Shown here in pieces: positions 1-6,341 of a stretch of 17,430 nt of DNA. Origin of the DNA: an uncultured Oscillospiraceae bacterium (GTDB lineage Bacteria > Bacillota > Clostridia > Oscillospirales > Oscillospiraceae); NCBI GenBank assembly GCA_910588045.1, contig CAJUPS010000070.1, forward strand, positions 1 to 17,430. Direction: 5' to 3'. A program made the translations under genes and the position numbers. The notes under the pieces were generated by a model, which was given only the letters and a program-made list of their open reading frames with translations, did not search any database and had not been told where the DNA came from. Positions within the stretch are counted from its first letter, which is position 1, and each line of letters begins with the position of its first letter.

Positions 1-1
1 C

Positions 2-106
2 GTGCGCAGAAGTAAGCACCGGCATCGGCCCACGGCACTGGAGATAGACCGGCCATCTAAAGGTCGTAGCGTAAACAATAACCCCCGTAATCAGGAAAGT
101 TCTTAG
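2..106 (+). other. possible 3' tail of an upstream coding region
   Basis: Frame 2 stays open from the window edge to a TAG at 104-106 (about 34 codons, rich in Arg, Ser and Asn), and frame 3 is open to a TAG at 43-45. Either could be the end of a gene that starts outside the window. Codon choice does not decide between them, no family is recognisable, and the frame 2 stop lies inside the stem of the following terminator hairpin. This is only a weak suggestion of a partial gene; the stretch may simply be intergenic. Confidence 0.15.
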
Positions 107-133
107 GAAACGTAGTTTCCTAAGCGCGTTTTT
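102..133 (+). terminator. Rho-independent terminator
   Basis: A perfect 10-bp stem (CTTAGGAAAC / GTTTCCTAAG) closes a 3-nt loop at 102-124 and is followed by five T at 129-133. It would end a transcript entering from the left edge of the window. Confidence 0.6.
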
Positions 134-163
134 GCCTACTTTTGCCGCGTGGCAAAAGTAGGC
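134..163. repeat. 13-bp inverted repeat, probable dispersed intergenic repeat
   Basis: GCCTACTTTTGCC (134-146) and its exact reverse complement (151-163) flank a 4-nt loop. It directly follows the terminator. A second GC-rich hairpin with 7-bp arms lies at 216-232. From memory, similar CTACTTTTGCC palindromes recur between genes in Oscillospiraceae genomes. No gene is seen in 107-378. Confidence 0.55.
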
Positions 164-290
164 GCGGAGTCCGGGGGCGCGCAGCTCCCGGGGTAGCGAA
201 AAGAAAAAAGCGGCCGCGGCCCGCAGGGCCGCAAAGCAAGAAGCCCCTGCTCTTACTCTATGCTCCTCCCAAAATTTTTAGAAATACCCC

Positions 291-319
291 TTGACAAATC
301 CCTAAAACTGTATTATTGT
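291..319 (+). promoter_or_regulatory. sigma-A promoter of the GntR-ABC operon
   Basis: A perfect -35 box TTGACA (291-296) is separated by 17 bp from the -10 box TATTGT (314-319). It lies about 60 bp upstream of the GntR start and is the only convincing promoter before the operon. Confidence 0.7.
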
Positions 320-339
320 ATTACTCACCTAGTACAATA
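314..339. promoter_or_regulatory. palindromic operator, likely for the GntR repressor
   Basis: TATTGTATTA (314-323) and TAGTACAATA (330-339) form an inverted repeat with one mismatch and a 6-bp centre. The left arm contains the -10 box, so a bound protein would block transcription. GntR regulators of the YtrA group typically repress their own operon through such sites; assignment to the adjacent regulator is inferred from position. Confidence 0.6.
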
Positions 340-378
340 ACACAAAAGAAACCCATCCTTTGAGGGAGGAGGAGAAAA

Positions 379-744
379 ATGGAATGGACCTTTACCGATG
401 ACCGACCCATCTGGCAGCAGCTCACCGAGCAATTGACCCTTCGGATTCTGAAAGGGGAATATCCCCCCGGGGAACGCCTTCCAGGCGTTCGGGAGCTGGC
501 CGCCCAGGCTGGCGTCAACCCCAATACCATGCAGCGGGCTATGGCCCAGCTGGAAACCGACGGTCTCGCCACCGGCAGCCGTACCGCAGGCAGAACCGTC
601 ACCCAGGATGTCAATGCCATTGAGGCCGCTGCGGCGGACCGCGCCCGAGCCGCCGTGTCCCAATGCCTGCGCACCCTGGAGGACCTTGGCTACGGCCCGG
701 AAAAAATTCTTGTGTTTGTGAAGGAGGAACTTCATCATGACTGA
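379..744 (+). CDS. GntR-family transcriptional regulator, YtrA subfamily
   Basis: This 121-residue protein has a winged helix-turn-helix over roughly residues 8-78, including the typical GntR segment with PPGERLPGVRELA and NPNTMQRAMAQLE. It is followed by only a short helical tail of about 40 residues, as in the YtrA subfamily, rather than a large ligand-binding domain. The ATG at 379 has a GGAGGAGG ribosome binding site a few bases upstream. The gene overlaps the ABC ATPase gene by 8 bp, which indicates translational coupling. A palindrome over the promoter suggests that it represses its own operon. YtrA-type regulators often respond to cell-envelope-active antibiotics; the inducer here cannot be told from sequence. 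Confidence 0.9.
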   Translation: MEWTFTDDRPIWQQLTEQLTLRILKGEYPPGERLPGVRELAAQAGVNPNTMQRAMAQLETDGLATGSRTAGRTVTQDVNAIEAAAADRARAAVSQCLRTLEDLGYGPEKILVFVKEELHHD

Positions 745-1462
745 CACTTTGGTCTCCTGTACTGCTCTGTCCAAGCGGTACGGAAACAAACCCGCCCTCC
801 AGGGCGTGAACCTGGAGCTGGGCCGGGGCCGAATCGTGGGACTGTTGGGCCCCAACGGTTCCGGTAAAACCACCCTGATCAAAATCCTGGTGGGATTGCT
901 TCAGCCCACAGAGGGAGCCGTCCTCGTGGACGGCCAGAATATCGGGCCCTACACCAAGTCCGTGATCAGCTACCTGCCCGACCGGATGTACTTCGCCGAT
1001 TGGATGAAGGCCACCGACCTCTTTGACCTCTTCGCGGACTTCTACCAGGACTTCGACCGGACCCGGGCTATGAGTATGTGCGCCAGTCTGGGCGTCACCC
1101 CCAGCGACAAGCTGAAAACCATGTCCAAGGGCACCAAGGAGAAGGTCCAACTGGTGCTGGTCATGGCCCGGAAGGCCCAGCTCTACCTCCTGGATGAACC
1201 CATCGCCGGGGTGGACCCCGCCGCCCGGGACTTCATCCTCAACACCATTCTCACCAACTACAATGAGGAGGGCACCGTACTCATCTCCACCCACCTCATC
1301 AGCGACATCGAGAAGGTCCTCGACGAGGCCATCTTCCTCAAGGAGGGCCGGATCACCCTCCACGACACCGTGGACAACATCCGCGAGCGGGAGGGCAAGA
1401 GCGTGGACGCCCTGTTCCGTGAGATTTTCCGGGCCAACAATATCGAAGGAGGTGCTTTCTGA
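737..1462 (+). CDS. ABC transporter ATP-binding protein (YtrB-like)
   Basis: A 241-residue ABC ATPase. Walker A is GPNGSGKTT (residues 38-46), a divergent signature motif MSKGTKEK lies at 129-136, Walker B LYLLDEP at 149-155, and the H-loop ISTH at 183-186. It powers the membrane protein encoded next, with which it should form a transporter at the cytoplasmic membrane. The ATG at 737 overlaps the GntR stop and has AAGGAGG at 721-727. The order regulator-ATPase-permease matches YtrA-linked transporters implicated in envelope stress or antibiotic response. The signature motif departs from LSGGQ, but this degenerate form (SKGTKEK) is usual in this subfamily. The substrate is unknown. Confidence 0.9.
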   Translation: MTDTLVSCTALSKRYGNKPALQGVNLELGRGRIVGLLGPNGSGKTTLIKILVGLLQPTEGAVLVDGQNIGPYTKSVISYLPDRMYFADWMKATDLFDLFADFYQDFDRTRAMSMCASLGVTPSDKLKTMSKGTKEKVQLVLVMARKAQLYLLDEPIAGVDPAARDFILNTILTNYNEEGTVLISTHLISDIEKVLDEAIFLKEGRITLHDTVDNIREREGKSVDALFREIFRANNIEGGAF

Positions 1463-2259
1463 TGTTCGGCAAGCTCTTAAAGTACGATTTCCGCTCCATG
1501 TTCAAGCAGTTCGCCTTCATCTGGCCCGCCGCCCTGGTGCTGGCTCTGGTGAACCACTTCACCATCAACAGCTTCGTCACCAGCACCAGCGAGGTGCGAG
1601 GAACCACCGCTGGGATCTCGATGATGATCTATGTAGCCATCCTGATGGCCATGTTCATCACCGCGCTGGTCTTCGCCATCCAGCGGTTCTACAAGGGCCT
1701 GCTGGGGGACGAGGGGTATCTGATGCACACCCTGCCGGTGAAGCCCTGGCAGCTCATCGGCTCCAAGCTGCTGTGCGCCGTCATCACCACCTTTCTCAGC
1801 GTCATCGTGGCGGTGGTGTCCGTCTTCATCATCATGCCCTGGGAACGGGAGGACTTCCAGCAGCTCTTTTATGGCCTCCGCTACCTATTCTCCCATTGGG
1901 ACTCGGATATGACCAACGCCCTGTTGGCCCTGCTGGAATCCCTTCTGATGATGCTGGTGTCCTTCGCCACGGGCTTCCTCCAGCTGTACTTGGCCATGAG
2001 CATCGGCCATCTGCTCAACAAAAATCGGGTCGCCTTTAGCGTCGTCGCCTTCATCGCCATCAACGCCGTCATGACTACCCTGCTGAGCATCATCGGCCCG
2101 AGGATGGAACATATTCTCAACAATATCGTTGGAAATTGGGATTCCATTGCCAGCTACCACGCCACCATCTGGGTCGTCATCGCCGGAGAGCTGGTCGTCT
2201 CCGCCGTGTACTTCGCGGGTACAGAGTTTATCCTGCGGAAGAGACTGAATCTGGAGTAA
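1462..2259 (+). CDS. ABC transporter permease subunit (hydrophobic membrane protein)
   Basis: A 265-residue protein with about six hydrophobic segments: one near residues 18-36, a second around 50-73, then a cluster in the middle and one near the C-terminus. It starts MFGKLLKYDFRSMFKQF, an N-terminus common to permeases paired with YtrB/CcmA-like ATPases. The ATG at 1462 shares a base with the stop of the ATPase gene, and AAGGAGG is at 1447-1453, so the two subunits should be made together. No extracellular domain or periplasmic-binding-protein gene accompanies it, which fits an exporter rather than an importer. The transported compound is not known. Confidence 0.8.
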   Translation: MFGKLLKYDFRSMFKQFAFIWPAALVLALVNHFTINSFVTSTSEVRGTTAGISMMIYVAILMAMFITALVFAIQRFYKGLLGDEGYLMHTLPVKPWQLIGSKLLCAVITTFLSVIVAVVSVFIIMPWEREDFQQLFYGLRYLFSHWDSDMTNALLALLESLLMMLVSFATGFLQLYLAMSIGHLLNKNRVAFSVVAFIAINAVMTTLLSIIGPRMEHILNNIVGNWDSIASYHATIWVVIAGELVVSAVYFAGTEFILRKRLNLE

Positions 2260-2281
2260 CAAGACTGCAAATACAAAAACG

Positions 2282-2315
2282 CCCGGCCAGGCTTGACAAA
2301 TCAAGCCCGGCCGGG
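2282..2315 (-). terminator. large GC-rich stem-loop, terminator on the minus strand
   Basis: Two 7-bp arms (CCCGGCC...GGCCGGG and GGCTTGA...TCAAGCC) stack around a single mismatch with a CAAA loop. On the minus strand the hairpin is followed by GCGTTTTTG, so it should stop leftward transcription. On the plus strand there is no T-tract, although it may mark the end of the ABC operon. The same bases carry the -35 and spacer of a rightward promoter (2293-2321). Confidence 0.45.
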
Positions 2316-2321
2316 TATACT
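2293..2321 (+). promoter_or_regulatory. strong promoter for a putative antisense RNA
   Basis: TTGACA (2293-2298), a 17-bp spacer and TATACT (2316-2321) form a near-consensus sigma-A promoter. No protein gene follows within 430 bp on this strand. It points into the 3' end of the small minus-strand peptide gene at 2417-2512. Confidence 0.65.
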
Positions 2322-2327
2322 GGAACT

Positions 2328-2421
2328 AGTTTCAGAGCGCTGCCGCTAGGCAGTCAGCTCCGGGGCAGTCTTAACCTAAAAATAAGCCGTTGACCGCTTG
2401 GCTGCAACCCAGGCGGTCAAC
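2328..2421 (+). ncRNA. candidate antisense RNA (type I antitoxin)
   Basis: Inferred transcript from the promoter at 2293-2321. It begins about 7 bp after the -10 box, forms a small hairpin (CTGCC gcta GGCAG near 2340-2353), and then runs antisense to the terminator and coding region of the peptide gene. The 3' end cannot be fixed: the hairpin at 2389-2421 has no T-tract on this strand, while a weak hairpin plus TTTT lies near 2533-2556. The coordinates give a minimal extent. Confidence 0.35.
2377..2421 (-). terminator. Rho-independent terminator of the small peptide gene
   Basis: GTTGACCGC (minus strand, starting at 2421) pairs perfectly with GCGGTCAAC ending at 2389, followed by GGCTTATTTTTAGG. 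The stop codon of the peptide gene is part of the stem, a compact arrangement often seen in type I toxin mRNAs. Confidence 0.65.
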
Positions 2422-2512
2422 ACGCTGTTGGAGCAAAAATAAACACGCAGATAAGGACAATGATCCAAACAATCAGGTGGATCGCCATCCGTTCCATACG
2501 TCTTTTGCCCAT
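2417..2512 (-). CDS. 31-residue hydrophobic peptide, candidate type I toxin
   Basis: The gene encodes a basic N-terminus (MGKRRMERM), a single hydrophobic helix over roughly residues 10-27 (LIVWIIVLICVFIFA) and a C-terminal PTAC. The ATG at 2512 follows AAAGGGGGTG with a 7-nt spacing. A near-consensus promoter (2616-2644) and a terminator that includes the stop codon frame it, so it is an independent transcription unit of about 230 nt. Such short single-span peptides with convergent antisense RNAs are typical of type I toxin-antitoxin loci (txpA/ratA, bsrG/SR4, Fst). The sequence is not one I recognise as Fst or the holin-like toxin family. Alternatively it could be a small membrane regulator. 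It is too short for most gene finders. Confidence 0.6.
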   Translation of the reverse strand: MGKRRMERMAIHLIVWIIVLICVFIFAPTAC

Positions 2513-2615
2513 GTGTTGTCACCCCCTTTCTCAGGGAGTGAACTGACTCGCCCTTTTCGCCGCAGCACCCTCAGGAATCGCAACCTGACTTTCTGCGCAT
2601 GGCAGAAGCAATATT

Positions 2616-2644
2616 ATTTTACATAATTCTTCATAATTTGTCAA
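2616..2644 (-). promoter_or_regulatory. promoter of the small peptide gene
   Basis: On the minus strand TTGACA (2644-2639), 17 bp, then TAAAAT (2621-2616). The predicted start near 2609 gives a leader of about 97 nt before the ATG at 2512, long enough to fold and control translation as in known type I toxin mRNAs. Confidence 0.7.
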
Positions 2645-2675
2645 ACCCTCTCTTAAAATCTTAATCTTCCCTCCA

Positions 2676-2705
2676 TTGACACGCCCGCCCCTTTTCCAGT
2701 ATAAT
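2676..2705 (+). promoter_or_regulatory. promoter of the DUF819 gene
   Basis: TTGACA (2676-2681), an 18-bp spacer and a perfect TATAAT (2700-2705). It is back to back with the minus-strand peptide promoter, whose -35 box lies only 31 bp away. Confidence 0.75.
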
Positions 2706-2712
2706 GCAAGAA

Positions 2713-2739
2713 AGCCGCCGGAGCGCGTCTCCGGCGGTT
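2713..2739 (+). promoter_or_regulatory. 5'-terminal mRNA stem-loop
   Basis: CCGCCGGAG (2715-2723) pairs with CTCCGGCGG (2729-2737) around a 5-nt loop, extended by a G-U and an A-U pair. With initiation expected near 2712, the hairpin would sit at the very 5' end of the DUF819 mRNA, where such structures shield against decay. The following TTCTTCT is too weak for a convincing terminator, but attenuation cannot be excluded. Confidence 0.45.
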
Positions 2740-2764
2740 CTTCTATACGAAGGAGGTCCTCTCC

Positions 2765-4045
2765 ATGTCACTGATGGAAAACCTGCTGGGCCATACCCTG
2801 ATTGGCCCGGACGACACCTGGGGACTGCTGGGCGTCATGTGCGTATCCGTAGCCCTTGCAATCTTCCTGGAGCAGAAATACAAATGGGCTGCCCGGGCGT
2901 CCGGCTCGGTCATCGCCCTGATATTCGCCATGGTCCTGGCGAATATCGGCGTCCTGCCCATCCAAAGCGTCCTGTATGACGACATTGTCTGGGGTGTGGT
3001 TGTCCCTATGGGCATCCCCCTGCTGCTGCTCCAATGCAACCTGAAAAAAATCTGGCGGGAGGCGGGAAAGATGCTCACCGTCTTTCTCATTGGCGCGGTA
3101 GGGACCATTGTGGGGGCCTTTCTGGCCTACTTCGCCCTCCGGGGCGCTTACGCCGCCTCCGGCGGACAGGCCAGCGATCTGGCGGCCGTGGCCTCCATGA
3201 TGACGGGGTCCTATATCGGCGGCAGCGTGAACTTCTCCGCCATGGCCATGCAGCACGGCTTGAAGGGCACCCCCATTGCCGCTGCCGCCACGGTGGCGGA
3301 CAACCTCTTGATGGCGCTCTATTTCTTCGTGCTGATTGCCTTTGCAGGAATGCGTCTATTCCGTGCTCACTTCTCGCATCCCCATATCGACGAGGTGGAG
3401 AAAGGTGCTTCCACCAGCGAGGAGGCCAAAACCCAGGCCGCCGCCTTCTGGAGCCGCAAGGACATCTCCCTGAAGGACGTGGCTATGAATATCGCCTTCG
3501 CCGTTGTGGTGGTCTGGGTATCCAACCTGATTGCCGGACTGTTCAGTCCCTTTGCAGCGGAGGGCGTGGTGACGAGCTTCCGGGAGGGCCTGCTGGACTT
3601 CGTGGGCAAATTCCTGGGCAGCCAATATGTGTGGATCACCACTCTGTCCGTCATTGCCGCCACCTTCTTCTCCGGCCCTGTGGAGAAGCTCCACGGCTCA
3701 CAGGAAATCGGCACCTATTTTATCTACCTCTTCCTGTTCGTCATCGGCGTCCCCGCCAATCTCTACACGGTCCTCACGGAGGCGCCCCTGTTTCTGGTGC
3801 TGACCTTCCTCATGGTGGTGGTCAATATGCTCTTCTGCTTCCTTGGCGCCCGACTGCTGAAATTTGACCTGGAGGACGCCATTATCGCCTCCAACGCCAA
3901 CATTGGCGGCCCTACCACCGCCGCAGGCATGGCGGTATCCCAGGGCTGGAGCCGTCTGGTGGGACCGGCCATGCTGGTGGGCGTGCTGGGCTACGTTATC
4001 GGCAACTACGCCGGAACTATCGTAGGTATTGCGCTGGGAGCATGA
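2765..4045 (+). CDS. DUF819 family integral membrane protein (YjcL-like)
   Basis: A 426-residue polytopic protein with about eleven hydrophobic segments. Its hydrophilic break near residues 205-245 (EVEKGASTSEEAKTQAAAFW) separates two similar halves, each with a Gly/Ser-rich motif: MTGSYIGGSVNF near residue 145-155 and NANIGGPTTAAGMA near 378-391. This two-repeat layout and the motifs are those of DUF819 (YjcL), proposed secondary transporters of unknown substrate. The ATG at 2765 has GGAGGT shortly upstream, and its own promoter and 5' stem-loop precede it. Length is normal for the family. The next gene begins immediately after, and the first ATG of that frame overlaps this stop, so they are probably cotranscribed. 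Confidence 0.88.
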   Translation: MSLMENLLGHTLIGPDDTWGLLGVMCVSVALAIFLEQKYKWAARASGSVIALIFAMVLANIGVLPIQSVLYDDIVWGVVVPMGIPLLLLQCNLKKIWREAGKMLTVFLIGAVGTIVGAFLAYFALRGAYAASGGQASDLAAVASMMTGSYIGGSVNFSAMAMQHGLKGTPIAAAATVADNLLMALYFFVLIAFAGMRLFRAHFSHPHIDEVEKGASTSEEAKTQAAAFWSRKDISLKDVAMNIAFAVVVVWVSNLIAGLFSPFAAEGVVTSFREGLLDFVGKFLGSQYVWITTLSVIAATFFSGPVEKLHGSQEIGTYFIYLFLFVIGVPANLYTVLTEAPLFLVLTFLMVVVNMLFCFLGARLLKFDLEDAIIASNANIGGPTTAAGMAVSQGWSRLVGPAMLVGVLGYVIGNYAGTIVGIALGA

Positions 4046-4068
4046 TTCTCTCTCGGAGTGTGCAGTAT

Positions 4069-4833
4069 ATGAACAACGACAAAGTATTTCAGATGGATTT
4101 TGGGAAGGTCTACGGGCTCCTGCTGGACAAGGCCGCCAGGAAGGGCCGGACGAAGGCGGAGGTGGATGAAGTTATCTGCTGGCTGACGGGGTACGGCCCG
4201 GAGCAGTTAGAGACATTCCGCTCCTCCGGCCTCTGCTATGGGGATTTCTTCCGCAGCGCGCCCCAGCCCAACCCGAACCGGGCGCTGATCAAGGGCGTGG
4301 TCTGCGGCGTCCGGGTGGAGGAAGTGGAAGACCCGCTCATGCGGGAGATCCGCTATCTGGACAAGCTGATTGACGAGCTGGCGAAGGGGAAGCCGATGGA
4401 GAAGATTTTGCGGAAGGAGGAATCAGCCATGTGGGTATGTCCCAAGTGTGGGCGGTCATTCAAAAGCAGGGAACAGAGCCACTACTGCGGGAAGCCTCCG
4501 GAGACGATCGAGGCGTATATCGCCGCCCAGCCGGAGGAGGCGCAGGACTATCTGCGGCAGATCAACGCCGCCATCAAGGCCAGCATCCCGGAGGCCAGGG
4601 AGAAAATCTCCTGGAGTATGCCCACCTACTGGAAGGGCCGCAATCTGATCCAGTTCGCGGCCTCCAAACGGCACGTCGGCCTGTATCCCGGCCCGGAGGC
4701 CGTGGAGGCATTCGCCGCACGACTGACGGAGTATAAGACCAGCAAGGGCACGATCCAACTCCCGTACAGCAAGCCGCTCCCGCTGGAGCTGATTGGGGAG
4801 ATTGCGAAGTGGTGCGAGGAGACGCCCGAATAG
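4069..4833 (+). CDS. fused DUF2200 - zinc ribbon - DUF1801 (YdhG-like) protein
   Basis: The first 110 or so residues match DUF2200: MNNDKVFQMDFGKVY at the start, then ARKGRTKAEVDEVICWLTGY. From residue 121 a zinc-ribbon-like segment (CPKCGRSF...HYCG) leads into a DUF1801 domain with the conserved EKISWSMPTYW and later KHVGLYPG. Both families are usually separate proteins of unknown biochemical role; DUF1801 has a YdhG-like fold. I chose ATG 4069 because DUF2200 proteins begin exactly there; an upstream in-frame ATG at 4042 would add nine residues and overlap the DUF819 stop. A perfect AAGGAGG (4414-4420) 8 nt before an in-frame ATG at 4429 suggests that the DUF1801 part can also be translated alone. 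Confidence 0.8.
   Translation: MNNDKVFQMDFGKVYGLLLDKAARKGRTKAEVDEVICWLTGYGPEQLETFRSSGLCYGDFFRSAPQPNPNRALIKGVVCGVRVEEVEDPLMREIRYLDKLIDELAKGKPMEKILRKEESAMWVCPKCGRSFKSREQSHYCGKPPETIEAYIAAQPEEAQDYLRQINAAIKASIPEAREKISWSMPTYWKGRNLIQFAASKRHVGLYPGPEAVEAFAARLTEYKTSKGTIQLPYSKPLPLELIGEIAKWCEETPE
4414..4431 (+). promoter_or_regulatory. internal ribosome binding site and start codon
   Basis: AAGGAGG (4414-4420) stands 8 nt before ATG 4429, which opens MWVCPKCGRSF, the usual first residues of stand-alone DUF1801 proteins with a zinc ribbon. It probably dates from when the two domains were separate overlapping genes and may still yield a 134-residue product. Confidence 0.5.
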
Positions 4834-4904
4834 CAAGCATACCAAACAAAGATTTTAGTTCTTCGCGGACAGGGCAAGACTATACATCTCAGGAGGTCCA
4901 CCGT

Positions 4905-6254
4905 ATGGCGGAGCTTGTCAAGAATCAACTCCATACCGTTACCATCACCGGCTACACCGCCGAGGGCTTCGGCGTGGCGAGAATCGAGGGCCGGGTCCTA
5001 TTTGTCCATGGCGGGATTCGGGGCGAAATCTGCAATATACGCATACTGAAGGTGCTGAAAAACGTGGCCTACGCCCGGGTAGAGGAAATTCTGGAACGCT
5101 CTCCTGCCCGGCGGGAACCGGACTGTCCCCACTATCCCGTCTGCGGCGGATGCGACTTCCGGCACCTCTCCTACGAGGAGGAGCTGGAGGCCAAACGGCA
5201 GCGGGTGGAGGACGCGCTAAGGCGCGTGGGCGGCGTGGAGGTCCCAGTGGAGGAGATCATAGCCGCGCCGGATGTGGACCGATACCGCAACAAGGCCCAG
5301 TTTCCGGTCAGCGCCGCAGGGCTGGTCGGGTTCTATCGCGCCCGCAGCCATCAGGTGGTGCCCGCTGCGGACTGCCGCCTCCAAACGCCCCAGGCGAATG
5401 CCGTGGCCAGGGCGGTGGAGTCATATCTGCGGGAATTTGACGTGCCCGCCTATGACGAGAGAACCGGGGAGGGCCTGCTGCGGCATATCTACGTCCGGAC
5501 CAATCAAGCAGGCCAGGCGCTTGTATGCCTGGTCGTCAGCGGCGAGGTCCTGCCCCATGAGGAGGAGCTGGTCCGCCGCATCCGCACGGCCTGCCCGTCC
5601 ACGGTGGGAGTGGTGGTAAATGTCAACAAGCGGGACACGAATGTCATCCTGGGGGAGGCATACCGGACGCTCTGGGGGGAGGATGCGCTGACGGATGTGC
5701 TGTGCGGCCTGACCTTCCGGCTGTCCGCACCCGCTTTCTATCAGGTGAACCGGGCACAGGCGAAGAGGCTATACGGAAAGGCCGTGGAATTTGCGGGTCT
5801 CACGGGACGGGAGACCGTGCTGGACCTCTACTGCGGCGCGGGGACGATCACCTTGGCTATGGCCCGGCACGCCGGGAAAGTCATTGGCGCGGAGATCGTG
5901 CCGGAGGCCGTTTCCAATGCCCGGGAAAACGCTCGGATGAACGGGATTCAAAATGCCGCGTTCTTCTGTGGGGACGCGGGTGCGGTTGCAAAACGGCTGG
6001 CGGCGGAGCGGTTACAGCCGGATGTGATCGTGGTGGACCCGCCTCGGAAGGGGCTGGGGGAAGCGGTCATTCCGGTCATCGCCTCCATGGCGGCGGAACG
6101 GGTCGTGTATGTCTCCTGTGACCCCGGTACTCTGGCGCGGGATGTGAGAGGCTTTTCGGCGTTGGGGTATCAGGTTGTGCGGGTCGCGGCTGTGGACCTG
6201 TTTCCGAGGACCAGGCATGTGGAGACAGTGGCGCTGCTTGTTTATAGCAGTTGA
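4905..6254 (+). CDS. rlmD: 23S rRNA (uracil-C5)-methyltransferase RlmD/RlmCD
   Basis: A 449-residue SAM-dependent RNA methyltransferase that makes 5-methyluridine in 23S rRNA. An N-terminal TRAM domain (about 1-60) binds RNA. Cys74, Cys80, Cys83 and Cys157 are placed to bind a [4Fe-4S] cluster. The catalytic domain shows the SAM-binding LDLYCGAGT (306-314), VVDPPRKG (376-383), the nucleophile Cys405 in YVSCDP, and the base Glu440 in RHVE. ATG 4905 is preferred over an in-frame ATG at 4809, which lies inside the previous gene: AGGAGG is at 4891-4896, and the TRAM domain begins right after. In Firmicutes one enzyme of this type can modify both U747 and U1939. Length is normal. It ends at a bidirectional terminator. 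Confidence 0.93.
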   Translation: MAELVKNQLHTVTITGYTAEGFGVARIEGRVLFVHGGIRGEICNIRILKVLKNVAYARVEEILERSPARREPDCPHYPVCGGCDFRHLSYEEELEAKRQRVEDALRRVGGVEVPVEEIIAAPDVDRYRNKAQFPVSAAGLVGFYRARSHQVVPAADCRLQTPQANAVARAVESYLREFDVPAYDERTGEGLLRHIYVRTNQAGQALVCLVVSGEVLPHEEELVRRIRTACPSTVGVVVNVNKRDTNVILGEAYRTLWGEDALTDVLCGLTFRLSAPAFYQVNRAQAKRLYGKAVEFAGLTGRETVLDLYCGAGTITLAMARHAGKVIGAEIVPEAVSNARENARMNGIQNAAFFCGDAGAVAKRLAAERLQPDVIVVDPPRKGLGEAVIPVIASMAAERVVYVSCDPGTLARDVRGFSALGYQVVRVAAVDLFPRTRHVETVALLVYSS

Positions 6255-6280
6255 GAACCGGTAAAGTTCGGCGGATAAAA

Positions 6281-6327
6281 GAGGGCGTGGACTTCGCTGC
6301 CGTCCACGCCCTCGCCTTTATCTGTTT
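6281..6327. terminator. bidirectional terminator between convergent genes
   Basis: A perfect 12-bp stem (GAGGGCGTGGAC 6281-6292 with GTCCACGCCCTC 6302-6313) has a 9-nt loop. T-rich sequence follows on the plus strand (CTTTATCTGTTTTT) and TTTTATCC on the minus strand. It serves both rlmD and the convergent HNH gene. Confidence 0.75.
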
Positions 6328-6341
6328 TTATGGAAACACAA

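Noticed and set aside
611..1363. 250-residue minus-strand reading frame
   Set aside because: It is opposite the ABC ATPase, which has all expected motifs; the antisense frame is a by-product of GC-rich codons.
1194..2039. 281-residue plus-strand frame across ATPase and permease genes
   Set aside because: Its composition is Ser/Thr/Pro/His-rich shadow translation and it overlaps two clear genes.
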